The notes under the pieces: generated by a model | What the model was told of the DNA's origin: nothing | The model's database searches: none | Seen by the model: only the letters and a program-made list of their open reading frames with translations | Translations under genes and position numbers: made by a program | Shown: piece after piece, positions 32,505 to 40,312 of the stretch | Position numbering within the stretch: position 1 is the stretch's first letter | Layout of the letters: each line of letters starts with the position of its first letter | Assembly: GCA_017473705.1 (NCBI GenBank) | Contig: JAFUJQ010000004.1 | Location: 1 to 49,278 of the forward strand | Length of the DNA stretch: 49,278 nucleotides | Direction of reading: 5' to 3' | DNA from: Bacteroidales bacterium | Lineage (GTDB): Bacteria; Bacteroidota; Bacteroidia; Bacteroidales; UBA932

Positions 32505-33626
32505 ATGCATTTTCATTCTTTAGCAGTTATTCAAATTCCTTATATGGAAGAAGACATGGAGGAAAACGCAAAGGTTTCCGCCTGCCTGACTCAGTTGGAG
32601 CAACAGTATGCAGCAGATCCGAAAAACATCGTGTATGGCTTTTACATTGAGAAGCTGAAAGGAAATCTCAACTCTTTTGCCAGAGAGGTTTTCAGATCTA
32701 TCGATTCGCTCATGCACCCCTATGGCAGCGAAAGTGAGGATTGTTACGAGTTTTGTGATCAAAAGGATCAAGTTCAGTCCGACTATGAAAATCGCAGCTG
32801 TGACTGCATCCGTCTGCCGGATGGCAGGATCGTCAGCCGTTATGATTACGCTGTGTCTGGTAAGTTTGAAATTCGGAACGGTCAAGTATACGAGCGAAAT
32901 TCTGGGCAGTTGAAGCAATCCAAGAGAACGCACAAGGCCAAAAAGATGAAGGCTCTGCCGGATTATCCGTTCAAGAAGCTGTACAAGACCATGCACGATT
33001 ACGCCATCAACTACTGTAATTATGAGTATGATGAAGAATCCCTTGGGTACGGCTTCTACTGCAATCCCTATGCCATGTGGGACTGGTTTCAGATCGGCGG
33101 CAGATGGCCCGTGACTTTCCTTGTCAAGGACACCTGTACTGAGTATTCGTACGGTGAGCGCAGCTGGGGTAATAACGAGCTGGAGTATCCCGCCCCGGAA
33201 GGATATATGTGGGTCAGTGCAGCCCGTAAAAAAGATATCGAATGGGCAGTCATGAAAGACTGGTATATCCAGCAGGCAAAAAAACGATTCAATGCGCTGG
33301 AGGCGATGTTTGTTTCCGGACTTGCCGAGCCAGATGATCATCTACGAGTCGAAGATGGATGCGTTTATAGTTATTGGGATCTGATCTATAAGATCGGCGA
33401 GACCGAAGAGGAATATCTGAACCGTTTGGGTTATCCGGATTCCAGGCAGTATCCGGTTTCTTTCTGTGATTTGATCGATGAAAACCATTGGAATGCGCAG
33501 GAACATGACTATAAGTCCCCTGAAAATGACGAGGTACTGGCACAAACATGGGAAGAAACCATTCAGCAGTATATCGATGATCTGGACGACGATGATGTTC
33601 TGGTCAGCATCGACTACCATATGTGA
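32505..33626 (+). CDS. Hypothetical protein with 'WDWFQIGGRW' motif
   Basis: The 373-residue soluble protein begins MHFHSLAVIQIPYMEEDMEE. The middle part has NPYAMWDWFQIGGRWPVTFL (about 187-206), a motif I remember from phage and element proteins of unknown function. The C-terminus is acidic (DDLDDDDVLVSIDYHM). AAAGGGAG lies upstream of ATG 32505, next to the structured leader at 32383-32491. The next gene begins shortly after it. Its role is unknown, but the leader suggests that its level is tightly controlled. Confidence 0.65.
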   Translation: MHFHSLAVIQIPYMEEDMEENAKVSACLTQLEQQYAADPKNIVYGFYIEKLKGNLNSFAREVFRSIDSLMHPYGSESEDCYEFCDQKDQVQSDYENRSCDCIRLPDGRIVSRYDYAVSGKFEIRNGQVYERNSGQLKQSKRTHKAKKMKALPDYPFKKLYKTMHDYAINYCNYEYDEESLGYGFYCNPYAMWDWFQIGGRWPVTFLVKDTCTEYSYGERSWGNNELEYPAPEGYMWVSAARKKDIEWAVMKDWYIQQAKKRFNALEAMFVSGLAEPDDHLRVEDGCVYSYWDLIYKIGETEEEYLNRLGYPDSRQYPVSFCDLIDENHWNAQEHDYKSPENDEVLAQTWEETIQQYIDDLDDDDVLVSIDYHM

Positions 33627-33649
33627 TCAGAAAGAAAGGAGCAAGAAAC

Positions 33650-34363
33650 ATGACGCGAATTCTTGGTAATCCTTATCAGGAAGGAATCTGTCCTTGCTGT
33701 GGCTCCGAGGTCGAATATGGTCAGCGTAACCAGATGGACAACGGTGGCACAATCGACTGGGAATGCCCGGCGTGTGGAGCTTCCGGGGAAGAAGGCTTTA
33801 ACGAAACATTCGACGGAATGCACTACAACGTACAGGATGCTGATGGAAATGCGTGCGTATATGAACCTGAACACCCCCATAAACCCTGGCTCGATCCCGC
33901 ACTGTACAAACCCATAAGTACCATACTTCCGGCAGGTCATCTATGTGAGGAGACTCAGGATTTGCTCTTCCGTGCCCAAACACGGAGAAAAAGGGAAAGG
34001 GTCTGGATGGATGGTTCTCCCGTCGACAGCAATTGGGTTTACGGCGGCGTTGCTTTGGGCGCAGGTACTTTTTCCATTATTTACACATACAGTCCCGTCG
34101 ATAAGTATCCCGTCTATACGGATACCGTGTGTCAGTACACCGGCATCAATGATATGAACGGATTGAAGATCTTTACCGGTGACATTCTTCGTGTCAACTA
34201 TGGGGATATCTGGTTCACAGTGCTGGTTCGGCTCGTAAACGGTGCTTTTATCTGCCAGCTTCCTGATAACGAAGGCTATGTCCACTTTGATAGTTGGAAT
34301 ACTGCCAATGTAAAGCTGGAAGTTATCGGAAACAAGTATGACACACCGGATCTGTTCGAATGA
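33650..34363 (+). CDS. YopX-domain protein with N-terminal zinc ribbon
   Basis: The 237-residue protein has two Cys pairs in its first 43 residues (CPCCGSEVEYG and WECPACGASG), a zinc ribbon. The C-terminal half matches the YopX family: VCQYTGINDMNGLKIFTGDI near residues 164-183, followed by beta strands. YopX proteins are found in phages and conjugative elements, and their function is unknown. The start at ATG 33650 follows AAAGGAG. An earlier in-frame codon at 33623 overlaps the previous gene and has no ribosome-binding site. Confidence 0.78.
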   Translation: MTRILGNPYQEGICPCCGSEVEYGQRNQMDNGGTIDWECPACGASGEEGFNETFDGMHYNVQDADGNACVYEPEHPHKPWLDPALYKPISTILPAGHLCEETQDLLFRAQTRRKRERVWMDGSPVDSNWVYGGVALGAGTFSIIYTYSPVDKYPVYTDTVCQYTGINDMNGLKIFTGDILRVNYGDIWFTVLVRLVNGAFICQLPDNEGYVHFDSWNTANVKLEVIGNKYDTPDLFE

Positions 34364-34385
34364 TTGTGATAGAAAGGAGATAGCA

Positions 34386-34832
34386 ATGGGTTCAGTAATT
34401 GACTACGTCCGTTGCCCGCAATGCGGCGGCACTTACTTCCGGGACTATAAGTACAGAACTTCCGAGGAATATTGTAGTTGTGTTCGTTGTGGCAAGACCG
34501 ACCGCTGGTTTATCAAAAGAGATGATGCAGGCAATGCCTGCCTGGACGACGCAGGAAAACCTCAATATGTGGAGGAGTCCCATACTGGCTATGGCGTTGC
34601 TTATATTACGGGGAACAAGGGTGTGGGACGGATCCTACACTTCATTGAACCTGTTAACGAGCAGACCAAGGATGCTTTCTTTGAAACACTGTCTACGGTT
34701 CCTGACATTGACAAAGCAAAGTGCTACTTAACCTCGTGGGACGACGAAAAAGGAGAAGTCATTGCACTTTTTGGAAGCATTCCACCGCTTTTCGAGGAGG
34801 AGATGGGAACTTCCGCGGAAGTGTCTGAATGA
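34386..34832 (+). CDS. Zinc-ribbon hypothetical protein
   Basis: This 148-residue protein has Cys10-x-x-Cys13 and Cys30-x5-Cys-type positions in VRCPQCGGTYFR and YCSCVRCGKTDRW, an N-terminal zinc ribbon. The rest is an alpha/beta region (GYGVAYITGNKGVGRILHFI) of unknown fold. ATG 34386 is 5 bases after AAAGGAGAT. It belongs to the run of small accessory genes behind the MoxR/VWA operon, which share strong ribosome-binding sites and no obvious biochemical theme. The role is unknown. Confidence 0.65.
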   Translation: MGSVIDYVRCPQCGGTYFRDYKYRTSEEYCSCVRCGKTDRWFIKRDDAGNACLDDAGKPQYVEESHTGYGVAYITGNKGVGRILHFIEPVNEQTKDAFFETLSTVPDIDKAKCYLTSWDDEKGEVIALFGSIPPLFEEEMGTSAEVSE

Positions 34833-34890
34833 TGATCTCATTCCTTTGCTCGATCCCGTTATTACCCTTAATCAAATGACATCCATACAA

Positions 34891-34918
34891 GGAGGGCAGT
34901 CCAGCTGGATTGTCCTCC
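34891..34918 (+). terminator. Hairpin, probable terminator
   Basis: GGAGGGCAGTCC (34891-34902) pairs with GGATTGTCCTCC (34907-34918) over 12 bp with two wobbles and an AGCT loop. A modest T-containing tail follows (GAAGTTTATTT). Confidence 0.5.
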
Positions 34919-34947
34919 GAAGTTTATTTACGAAAGGATTATCCGCT

Positions 34948-35927
34948 ATGATTATTAACCGCAATGGTGCAAAACTCCATTACAAAGACGGCATCTATAC
35001 AGTAGGTGGAAAAATCGTTGCAAACGATGAGAGTGAATACGAAGGGCTCTATGGCACCATCCTGGAGATTCGTGATGGTGATGACAAGGAAACAGACAAT
35101 GATACCCCTGATATCTACTGTGCATTCATCCCTCCTGTGATTCCAGATGAGATCAAGGCCATTGAAGAGCGTTCTCCCGTCTGTACCGTACAGAAAAGCA
35201 TCTGGACGATATTGGAATCGATATGGTTATCATGGCTCCGGAAATGCTTGATATTCTTGACCCTCCCGCAAATGTACAGAAGACGGAGATTTTTCTTATT
35301 CGTGAGGACTGGGCGTATGATGGTGATTTTGGGACATCAACTCAAGTTGTTGCTGACCCCCAAATGGCCAGATTCATTTTCAATAACCTGATTTACCAAG
35401 AACATCTGGATGGCTGCATAGCTGATTGGAAAGGCCGTGCAGATCTGGAAGTAGATGCACGAACAGATTGCTATGAATGCTGGCTTCATGATGAATATTT
35501 TGAAAATCACTATAAGATCGCCATTGATCGGGCAGAGCTTTCCGTGCCTGAACAGCTATTCCAGCAGTTCGGCAAAGGGTATATTGCCAGGAGCCTAAAG
35601 GAAGATCTGGCTTCTCAGGTAGAGCAATGGGAGGAAGTATCCCGACTGACCGAGGACCAGTTTCTGAAGTTCATTTCCGATCCCAATATTCCCGAACGCA
35701 TCGAATCTCATTTGAGTAAGAACGACAGCTACTGGGATAGTTATTGGGAAAGTATTTCTGAATGCGCGCACAGTATGCTTCACGATTATCTGATGCAGAT
35801 ATCGAAAGAAGATTGCTTCCGTCCGGAACCCAATAACCTCTATCCGTTATGTGAGGGGAATGGAACTGAAAGCTGCCTAAAGTGCTGCGTCTATAAAGAT
35901 TACAGTGAAGGAAACGGTCAGGATTGA
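34948..35927 (+). pseudogene. Hypothetical gene with a one-base frameshift near 35171
   Basis: The first part opens at ATG 34948 (MIINRNGAKLHYKDGIYTVG) with AAAGGAT upstream. At about 35171-35175 the frame shifts: the sequence reads GCGTTCTCCCG, whereas GCGTTTCTCCCG would give EERFSRLYRTEKHLDDIGID and join directly to the open frame ending at 35927. Restoring one T makes a 326-residue protein, exactly divisible by three. In its second part it has LNKIDR-like acidic helices and ends with a Cys-rich tail (ESCLKCCVYKDYS). I do not recognise the family. The cause is either a true single-base deletion in a T run or an error in the assembly. Confidence 0.75.
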
Positions 35928-35947
35928 CTGACTCAAAAATCAGTATG

Positions 35948-35980
35948 GGGAGCGAAGCTGTATGGCTTTGCTCCCTTTTT
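35948..35980 (+). terminator. Terminator
   Basis: GGGAGCGAAGC (35948-35958) pairs with GCTTTGCTCCC (35965-35975) with one wobble, followed by five T. Confidence 0.85.
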
Positions 35981-36009
35981 ATTATCAATCAAAAATGAGG
36001 AGGATTTAT

Positions 36010-36267
36010 ATGAGTATAACTTGTTCTTTCTGCCACGAAAAACTTCCGTCTTTGGAAAGCTGCACCTGTGAGTCGATTCATTATTGCGGAGAAGTTGTTC
36101 CCAGGATAAGATTCGGAGAAGAAGAGTACGATTGGGGGACTTCACGGTGCAGAAGTTGCGGTACACACAGAGGTGGATATCACCATGAGAACTGCAACCG
36201 CGAGATTTGCCCGCTGTGTGGGGAGTTGATACATATCTGTGATTGTGAGGTTACATTTGATCCTTAG
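36010..36267 (+). CDS. Small cysteine-rich (double zinc-ribbon) protein
   Basis: The 85-residue protein has many Cys pairs: CSFCHEKL, a CTC motif, CRSCGTHRGGYHHENC and CPLCGELIHICDC. This could bind two or three zinc ions, and the His-His pair may take part. The start at ATG 36010 follows AGGAGGA. It is the last protein gene before the RNA-rich gap at 36268-36668. The function is unknown. Confidence 0.65.
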   Translation: MSITCSFCHEKLPSLESCTCESIHYCGEVVPRIRFGEEEYDWGTSRCRSCGTHRGGYHHENCNREICPLCGELIHICDCEVTFDP

Positions 36268-36316
36268 AAACGAGTAGAATAGGCAGGCTTCGACATTTTT
36301 CTTTGATGAAATATGG

Positions 36317-36408
36317 TATTATCTAATGGAAGCCACAAGCTTACTGCGTTGTGTGTGGCGGGTAATATTGATCAGGGGAGGCTTACTGCTTCGGTGGCAT
36401 CCTTTTTT
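36317..36408 (+). ncRNA. Candidate small RNA or attenuator (element C)
   Basis: A -10-like TATTAT (36317-36322) is followed by GCCACA (36332-36337), which can pair with TGTGGC (36354-36359) or, in part, with GTGGC at 36394-36398. The repeated segment AGCTTACTGC/GGCTTACTGC underlies the alternatives. The end is a hairpin (GGA-GC with GC-TCC, one mismatch) followed by six T (36403-36408). No good -35 box was found. It lies directly before leader B in a 400-base gap without genes. Confidence 0.4.
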
Positions 36409-36432
36409 ATATTCTCCAAATGGCTATTTTGA

Positions 36433-36461
36433 TTGACGAACAAAGAGATCTGTGGTATAAT
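36433..36461 (+). promoter_or_regulatory. Promoter of leader RNA B and the recombination operon
   Basis: TTGACG (36433-36438), 17 bases, TATAAT (36456-36461). It is identical in hexamers and spacing to the ssb leader promoter at 26120-26148. Confidence 0.82.
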
Positions 36462-36467
36462 ATCCAT

Positions 36468-36560
36468 ATCAGTATCCGAGATTCACATCCAGTGAATCAA
36501 CCGTTTATCAGATTTTTTTGAGTGTCATTTGCCCGTATGGGGTAAATGGCACTTTTTTTG
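36468..36560 (+). ncRNA. Structured leader RNA B before the recombination operon
   Basis: Homologous to leader A. It has the same ATCAG-TATCCGAG opening, then hairpin GATTCAC (36480-36486) with GTGAATC (36492-36498), the AACCGT-TATC joint, and a 13-bp intrinsic terminator (36521-36533 with 36541-36553) followed by seven T. Similarity continues a little past the terminator (TTTCCGG). The hairpin arms differ from those in A but remain complementary. A second hairpin terminator follows at 36588. Readthrough of both would be needed to express the operon at 36669. Confidence 0.78.
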
Positions 36561-36587
36561 TTTCCGGCCAATTTCATATTTGGTAAC

Positions 36588-36622
36588 AAGCCAGTAGTCC
36601 TTCGGGGTTACTGGCTTTTGTT
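36588..36622 (+). terminator. Second terminator-like hairpin in leader B
   Basis: AGCCAGTA (36589-36596) pairs with TACTGGCT (36609-36616), with further G-C and G-T pairs closing a TTCG loop. TTTTGTT follows. It lies between leader B and the ribosome-binding site of the gene at 36669, so two terminators precede the first gene. Confidence 0.7.
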
Positions 36623-36668
36623 ATATATCCGGCGGCAAGACCGTCTCAAAAATGAAAGGAGAATATCT

Positions 36669-37808
36669 ATGTTACCCTGTCAAGACAACTATGCAACAAC
36701 CTTCGATTCCTATCCTGCCATGCTCAGTTACCACGAAACCATGAGCAAAGAAACTACCTGGCGCCGCTGCAAAGTCAGTGAGCTGCACATTGAACCTCTG
36801 GACACCGGTTCTCCGTTGTTCAGTAAGCCCGCGGACTTTGCCGAAGGAATCAGTGAGGAGGCTGTGATCGACACAGCAGCCAATCTGGGTCTGGCACTTC
36901 GCGTGGGTGACGATCTGTATCCCATTCGGACGACGGCCTATAAGACTCTGCTGGACCGCGCAAAGATCGGTGGTACTGCATTGCCCAAGCTGAAGCGGAA
37001 GGACCTTGCGGACGTTCTGAACGCCTGTCTGGCCCTGTATTCTTCGGAGGCGTTGCTGCTTGTCCGCGATGAGAAAGTGTCTGCTGCCCATTCCGGTGAC
37101 CTGAAGGACTATTCTGTGCTTCCGATGGATGAACTTCTCCATGCTCTGGAGAAGAACATGGAGGCCAGATTCCCCGGTTATCAGTTTGAAAGCGGATACT
37201 CAGACCACGCCTTTACAAGCGGCTGCTGGACATTCCCTGCACAGAAAGATGATCTGCTCGGAACCTACAGCAAGATGCTGGCTTCCAAGGGAAAGAGTAC
37301 CATGGCCGCAAAGTTGGTACCTGGTATCCGGTTCATGACTTCCGATACCGGTATCGCATCTGCGAAGGTATCTGCAATGCTGATGGGCACCCAGCACCCG
37401 ATCCACATTGGTGGTTGTATTTCCGTGGATCACCGTCTGCAGAAGAAGGTATCCGACTTCGAGAAGGAGCTGGACCAGCTGTTTGCTCAGTTCTGTGATT
37501 CTGTTGGCAAGCTTCAGACCCTTCTGGAGATCGAACTGGATTACCCGGTCAATGCCATGACCCGCATCTGCAAGAAGCTTTCTCTTCCTAAGAAAGAAGC
37601 ACTGGAAGCTATTGCGATGTTTGAAATGGCATATGGCGGCGGTACCGCCACAGCTCATGACGTATTCATGGCGCTGCAAGAGATCCCGTACCTGATGAAG
37701 ATCCATAAGATGCCCGAGGCCAAGATGCTGGTCGTGGAAGAAAACATGGCAAGAGCCCTGTCCCTCAAGTGGAGTGAGTATGATCTTGCGAAGGCGGTGA
37801 ACTACTGA
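36669..37808 (+). CDS. Hypothetical mobile-element protein, first gene of the recombination operon
   Basis: The 379-residue soluble protein begins MLPCQDNYATTFDSYPAMLS. Length and course faintly recall DUF932-type phage/plasmid proteins encoded near exonuclease and annealing genes, but I see no decisive motif. There are several helical segments, including VSDFEKELDQLFAQFCDSVG, and a Gly-rich AYGGGTATAHDVF. ATG 36669 follows AAAGGAGA. Its stop codon overlaps the start of the yqaJ-like gene by one base (TGATG). It is expressed behind leader B, so it belongs to the recombination regulon. Confidence 0.6.
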   Translation: MLPCQDNYATTFDSYPAMLSYHETMSKETTWRRCKVSELHIEPLDTGSPLFSKPADFAEGISEEAVIDTAANLGLALRVGDDLYPIRTTAYKTLLDRAKIGGTALPKLKRKDLADVLNACLALYSSEALLLVRDEKVSAAHSGDLKDYSVLPMDELLHALEKNMEARFPGYQFESGYSDHAFTSGCWTFPAQKDDLLGTYSKMLASKGKSTMAAKLVPGIRFMTSDTGIASAKVSAMLMGTQHPIHIGGCISVDHRLQKKVSDFEKELDQLFAQFCDSVGKLQTLLEIELDYPVNAMTRICKKLSLPKKEALEAIAMFEMAYGGGTATAHDVFMALQEIPYLMKIHKMPEAKMLVVEENMARALSLKWSEYDLAKAVNY

Positions 37809-38267
37809 TGGCAGCTCCCATTATGCTTTGCGACACTGCCGGTATGTCCAATGACCGCTGGCTGGAATGCCGAATGCATGGCCCCAAAGGAGATATCCCT
37901 TATACCGTAGGCGGTAGTGATGTGGCAGCCATATTTGGTGTGTCACCCTGGACGACTCCGCTGGAACTGTGGCTCATCAAGAAGGGGAGAATGAAGCCTC
38001 CCAAGAAGATGAACCAGGATCAGCTGGCTATGGGTCATATGCTGGAACCGATCGCCGCAGAATGGTATGCCCGAAAGTCCGGCAACCACGTGTATCAGGA
38101 CACAGGACTCTATCAGCACGCGGATCACCCTTACGCACTGGCCAATTTTGACCGCAGATACACCCGCGCATCAGATGGTGGCGATGGAATTTTGGAGTGC
38201 AAATCCTGCACTTACCACAACGCGGACCATTGGGCTGACGGAGCGATTCCACTTTACTATGATTTTC
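37808..38267 (+). CDS. YqaJ-type recombinase/exonuclease, exon 1
   Basis: This is the 5' exon of a gene split by a group II intron. It codes for residues 1-153 and the first base of codon 154. The YqaJ nuclease core is visible: GGSDVAAIFGVSPWTTPLEL near 38-57, MGHMLEPIAAEW near 77-88, and ILECKSCTY near 130-138, with the E-x-K metal site. Joining to exon 2 (39721-40298) gives 460 + 578 = 1038 bases, an exact multiple of three, and restores YYDFQLRFYLSV across the junction. Unspliced transcript would stop after RATRS. YqaJ proteins resect DNA for single-strand annealing. The start is ATG 37808, overlapping the previous stop codon. Confidence 0.88.
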
Positions 38268-38305
38268 GTGCGACACGTTCCTAACTGAAAAGGTTAGGCA
38301 CTAAG

Positions 38306-38337
38306 AAAAAAGGTGGACGCTCATCTGAGCCCCCACC
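38306..38337 (-). terminator. Terminator of the antisense XRE gene inside the intron
   Basis: On the reverse strand, GGTGG-GG-GCTC pairs with GAGC-GT-CCACC around a 4-base loop and is followed by six T (38306-38311). It lies 15 bases after the regulator stop codon. Confidence 0.8.
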
Positions 38338-38351
38338 CGTAAATTAGACAA

Positions 38352-38792
38352 CTATTTGCTGTCGGGTTCTTTATTCTTTGAGTAAAGGTATATGTTGACA
38401 CCAGAAAGAGTTGCATTCACAACAGCCAAAATAAAATAAACTGCTTCCAGCGTGCTTATTGCTTGAACTAACCAAGCAATGGCACCCAACAGAAAGGCAA
38501 CAGAGGCAAAGAGCGATAATGAACCATATTTCTTCCTTTTTGAATCGAGCGCAGTACACGCTTCCTTCAGACAAGGAATATCGTTGTCACTTGTATAGTC
38601 CTCGTTCAGCAAGTAATCGGCTGTTACATGGAATAACTTGCTCAACTGAAGAAGGTTGTTGGAATCAGGCAAAGCGGTCCCGTTTTCCCAACGGCTTATC
38701 GCCTGCCGAGAAACGTCCAGTCTTTCAGCTAAGTCTTCCTGTGACCACCCATTTGCTTTTCTTAGGTTTATTATTTTGTCTGACAGTTTCAT
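38352..38792 (-). CDS. XRE-family regulator with two membrane segments, inside the intron
   Basis: The 146-residue protein has a helix-turn-helix at residues 4-60 (IINLRKANGWSQEDLAERLD, VSRQAISRWENG). After a charged linker with one Cys (NDIPCLKEACTAL) come two hydrophobic helices (about 93-110, LFASVAFLLGAIAWLVQAI, and 115-135). This HTH-plus-membrane layout is common in Firmicutes. The start at ATG 38792 follows AGGAGG. An inverted repeat flanks its promoter region. It is transcribed against the intron and the host gene, so its mRNA is antisense to intron domain I and could affect folding. It is a regulator cassette captured by the intron. Confidence 0.88.
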   Translation of the reverse strand: MKLSDKIINLRKANGWSQEDLAERLDVSRQAISRWENGTALPDSNNLLQLSKLFHVTADYLLNEDYTSDNDIPCLKEACTALDSKRKKYGSLSLFASVAFLLGAIAWLVQAISTLEAVYFILAVVNATLSGVNIYLYSKNKEPDSK

Positions 38793-38825
38793 AATGAAAT
38801 CCTCCTATGGTATAGTGATTTCATT
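38793..38825 (-). promoter_or_regulatory. Inverted-repeat operator before the intron-borne XRE gene
   Basis: AATGAAATC (38793-38801) and GATTTCATT (38817-38825) are perfect complements around 15 bases that contain a TATACC -10-like hexamer and the ribosome-binding site. This suggests autoregulation by the XRE protein. Confidence 0.55.
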
Positions 38826-39576
38826 GTAATAAAATGCACTTACAAATTCCACCGCGTCAACTTTACATTTGCGCAACAAGACTTTACATCGCAAATAGAA
38901 TTGAATTTATGTTTTATTATACAGATATATGGCAAGATTGTAAAGCCATATGGTCTGGATTCTTAGGAGAACTGATTATCCGAGGAGTGGAATGACGGAG
39001 TAATGTCCCGAAACGCTCCCACTGATACTCCGGCTGGCTCTGCTCAAAAGGCAGATGTTCAGAAGCCCGGTGAAGTCGGCAGAGAGTAACCGTAGTGTGG
39101 CTTGCCACAACCGAAAGCAACCCAGAGGTGGGCTGTGTTACCTATATGTCGGGTGTCGATATCCCATGGTGAGAATGTTCATAGCGAACTGACGAACCCT
39201 TGAATGTACGTGTCTATACGTAGACTGCATAGAAATGTGCAGACACCTTTCTTGGTGGTGTGTGAGGTAAAGTAAAACTGGAATTTATGAAATACCTTAT
39301 GTCGTTATAGGCGACATCAAGCACACAGGCATATAGAGGGCACCCAAAGGATATCTATGATAGGATTATTGGAACGTGGAAAGCAGTAAAACGCAAATCT
39401 GCGGTGATGACGAAAAAAATAAGCATCTTTATTTACTGTGAGAGCGATGGCATGACCGATGAAGTTTCTGTAATGGAAACTGAGGAATAGCCATTAGTCA
39501 ATGGACTATATGACATCTATTTCTAAGTAACTACGGCTTCGAGTAAGACACAGAAAATCGACTCTGAAAGGAGGCG

Positions 39577-39633
39577 ATGCCCGTGACGGATACGAAGCAG
39601 AAACTTAGGAAAAAGATGGAGTACAGCCAATGA
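39577..39633 (+). pseudogene. Remnant of the intron-encoded reverse transcriptase/maturase
   Basis: An 18-codon frame with AAAGGAGGCG upstream encodes MPVTDTKQKLRKKMEYSQ and stops at TGA 39631-39633, immediately before domain V. The segment TKQKLRKKMEY is the start of LtrA-like intron proteins in this class, as I remember them. The remaining several hundred codons are missing, so the intron cannot make its own maturase. Confidence 0.7.
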
Positions 39634-39637
39634 TGGA

Positions 39638-39671
39638 ACGCCGTGTGAGGGGAAACTCTCACGCACGGTGT
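39638..39671 (+). other. Group II intron domain V
   Basis: The 34-nt helix ACGCCGTGTGAG / GGGAAACTCTCACG / CACGGTGT has the fixed domain V layout: lower stem, 2-base bulge, upper stem and a GNRA-type loop. The catalytic triad reads CGC in place of the more common AGC. Confidence 0.82.
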
Positions 39672-39720
39672 GGGCCGGGGGGAAATCTGGAGATAACATC
39701 AAATGATTACCTATCGGCAT

Positions 39721-40298
39721 AGCTTCGCTTCTATTTATCTGTCGGAGATGTCCAACATGGTGCCTATTCCTGCATCTGGGGCAATAACCCGGAAAACGAC
39801 CTGGCTATGCCGGAGATCGAACGGGATATGGCGATGGAGGATATGATCTTCGAACGGCTGGATGAGTGGATCTGGAGTCTGGAGAATGATAAACCGCCTA
39901 CGATGAGTGGCGTGTCGTCTTCTCTGGCGATGGAATCCCTGGCACGTATCTACGGCGCAAGCCAATCCGGCCTTCCGACCATTGAATTTCCCAGGAAATA
40001 CGAACGGTCGCTGCGGCAGATCGCAATGCTGCAAGGTAAGGTCAGAGACTGCGAAAGTGAAATTAAACTATATGAAAAGGAGATAGAGGCACATTCCGTG
40101 CGGATTGCGGAATTGATGAAGGAACATGAACACGGTATCTTAACGACTACCACCGATAAGCTCCTCATCGATTTCGTGACAAAAAGAACCAAGCGACCTG
40201 ACTCTAAAGCGCTGAAGACCAAGTATCCTACGGTCTATGCAGATGTTATCAAAGAGTCTCAGAGCCGCAAGGTGAAAGTCTCGGTACAACCGATTTGA
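39721..40298 (+). CDS. YqaJ-type recombinase/exonuclease, exon 2
   Basis: The 3' exon begins at AGCTTCGC, completing codon 154 (C|AG, Gln), and reads LRFYLSVGDVQHGAYSCIWG onward. The complete spliced protein has 345 residues. The C-terminal part is a helical region rich in Glu/Lys (KEIEAHSVRIAELMKEHEHG), ending VKVSVQPI. An internal ATG at 39807 is only a codon within the gene, with no ribosome-binding site. The following gene begins 15 bases after the stop codon. Confidence 0.85.
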
Positions 40299-40312
40299 TA
40301 AGGAGAATCTTT

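Larger units (their letters stand above)
38268..39720 (+). mobile_element. Group II intron without its reverse transcriptase, carrying an antisense XRE cassette
   Basis: The 5' end is GTGCG, the canonical group II start, and the 3' end is CGGCAT, ending in the usual AY. Excision restores the yqaJ frame exactly. A 34-nt domain V is present at 39638-39671, with the GAAA-containing loop and a CGC triad. The region 38970-39570 reads like domain I-III of the chloroplast-like class found in Clostridia, from memory. The intron-encoded protein is reduced to 18 codons (39577-39633). Between about 38300 and 38930 an XRE regulator gene lies on the opposite strand with its own terminator and operator. 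Splicing would need a maturase from elsewhere. Confidence 0.88.

Noticed and set aside
38284-38284. Treating the yqaJ-like frame as a truncated gene ending at RATRS
   Set aside because: The intron borders and the exact frame restoration explain the early stop codon better than truncation.
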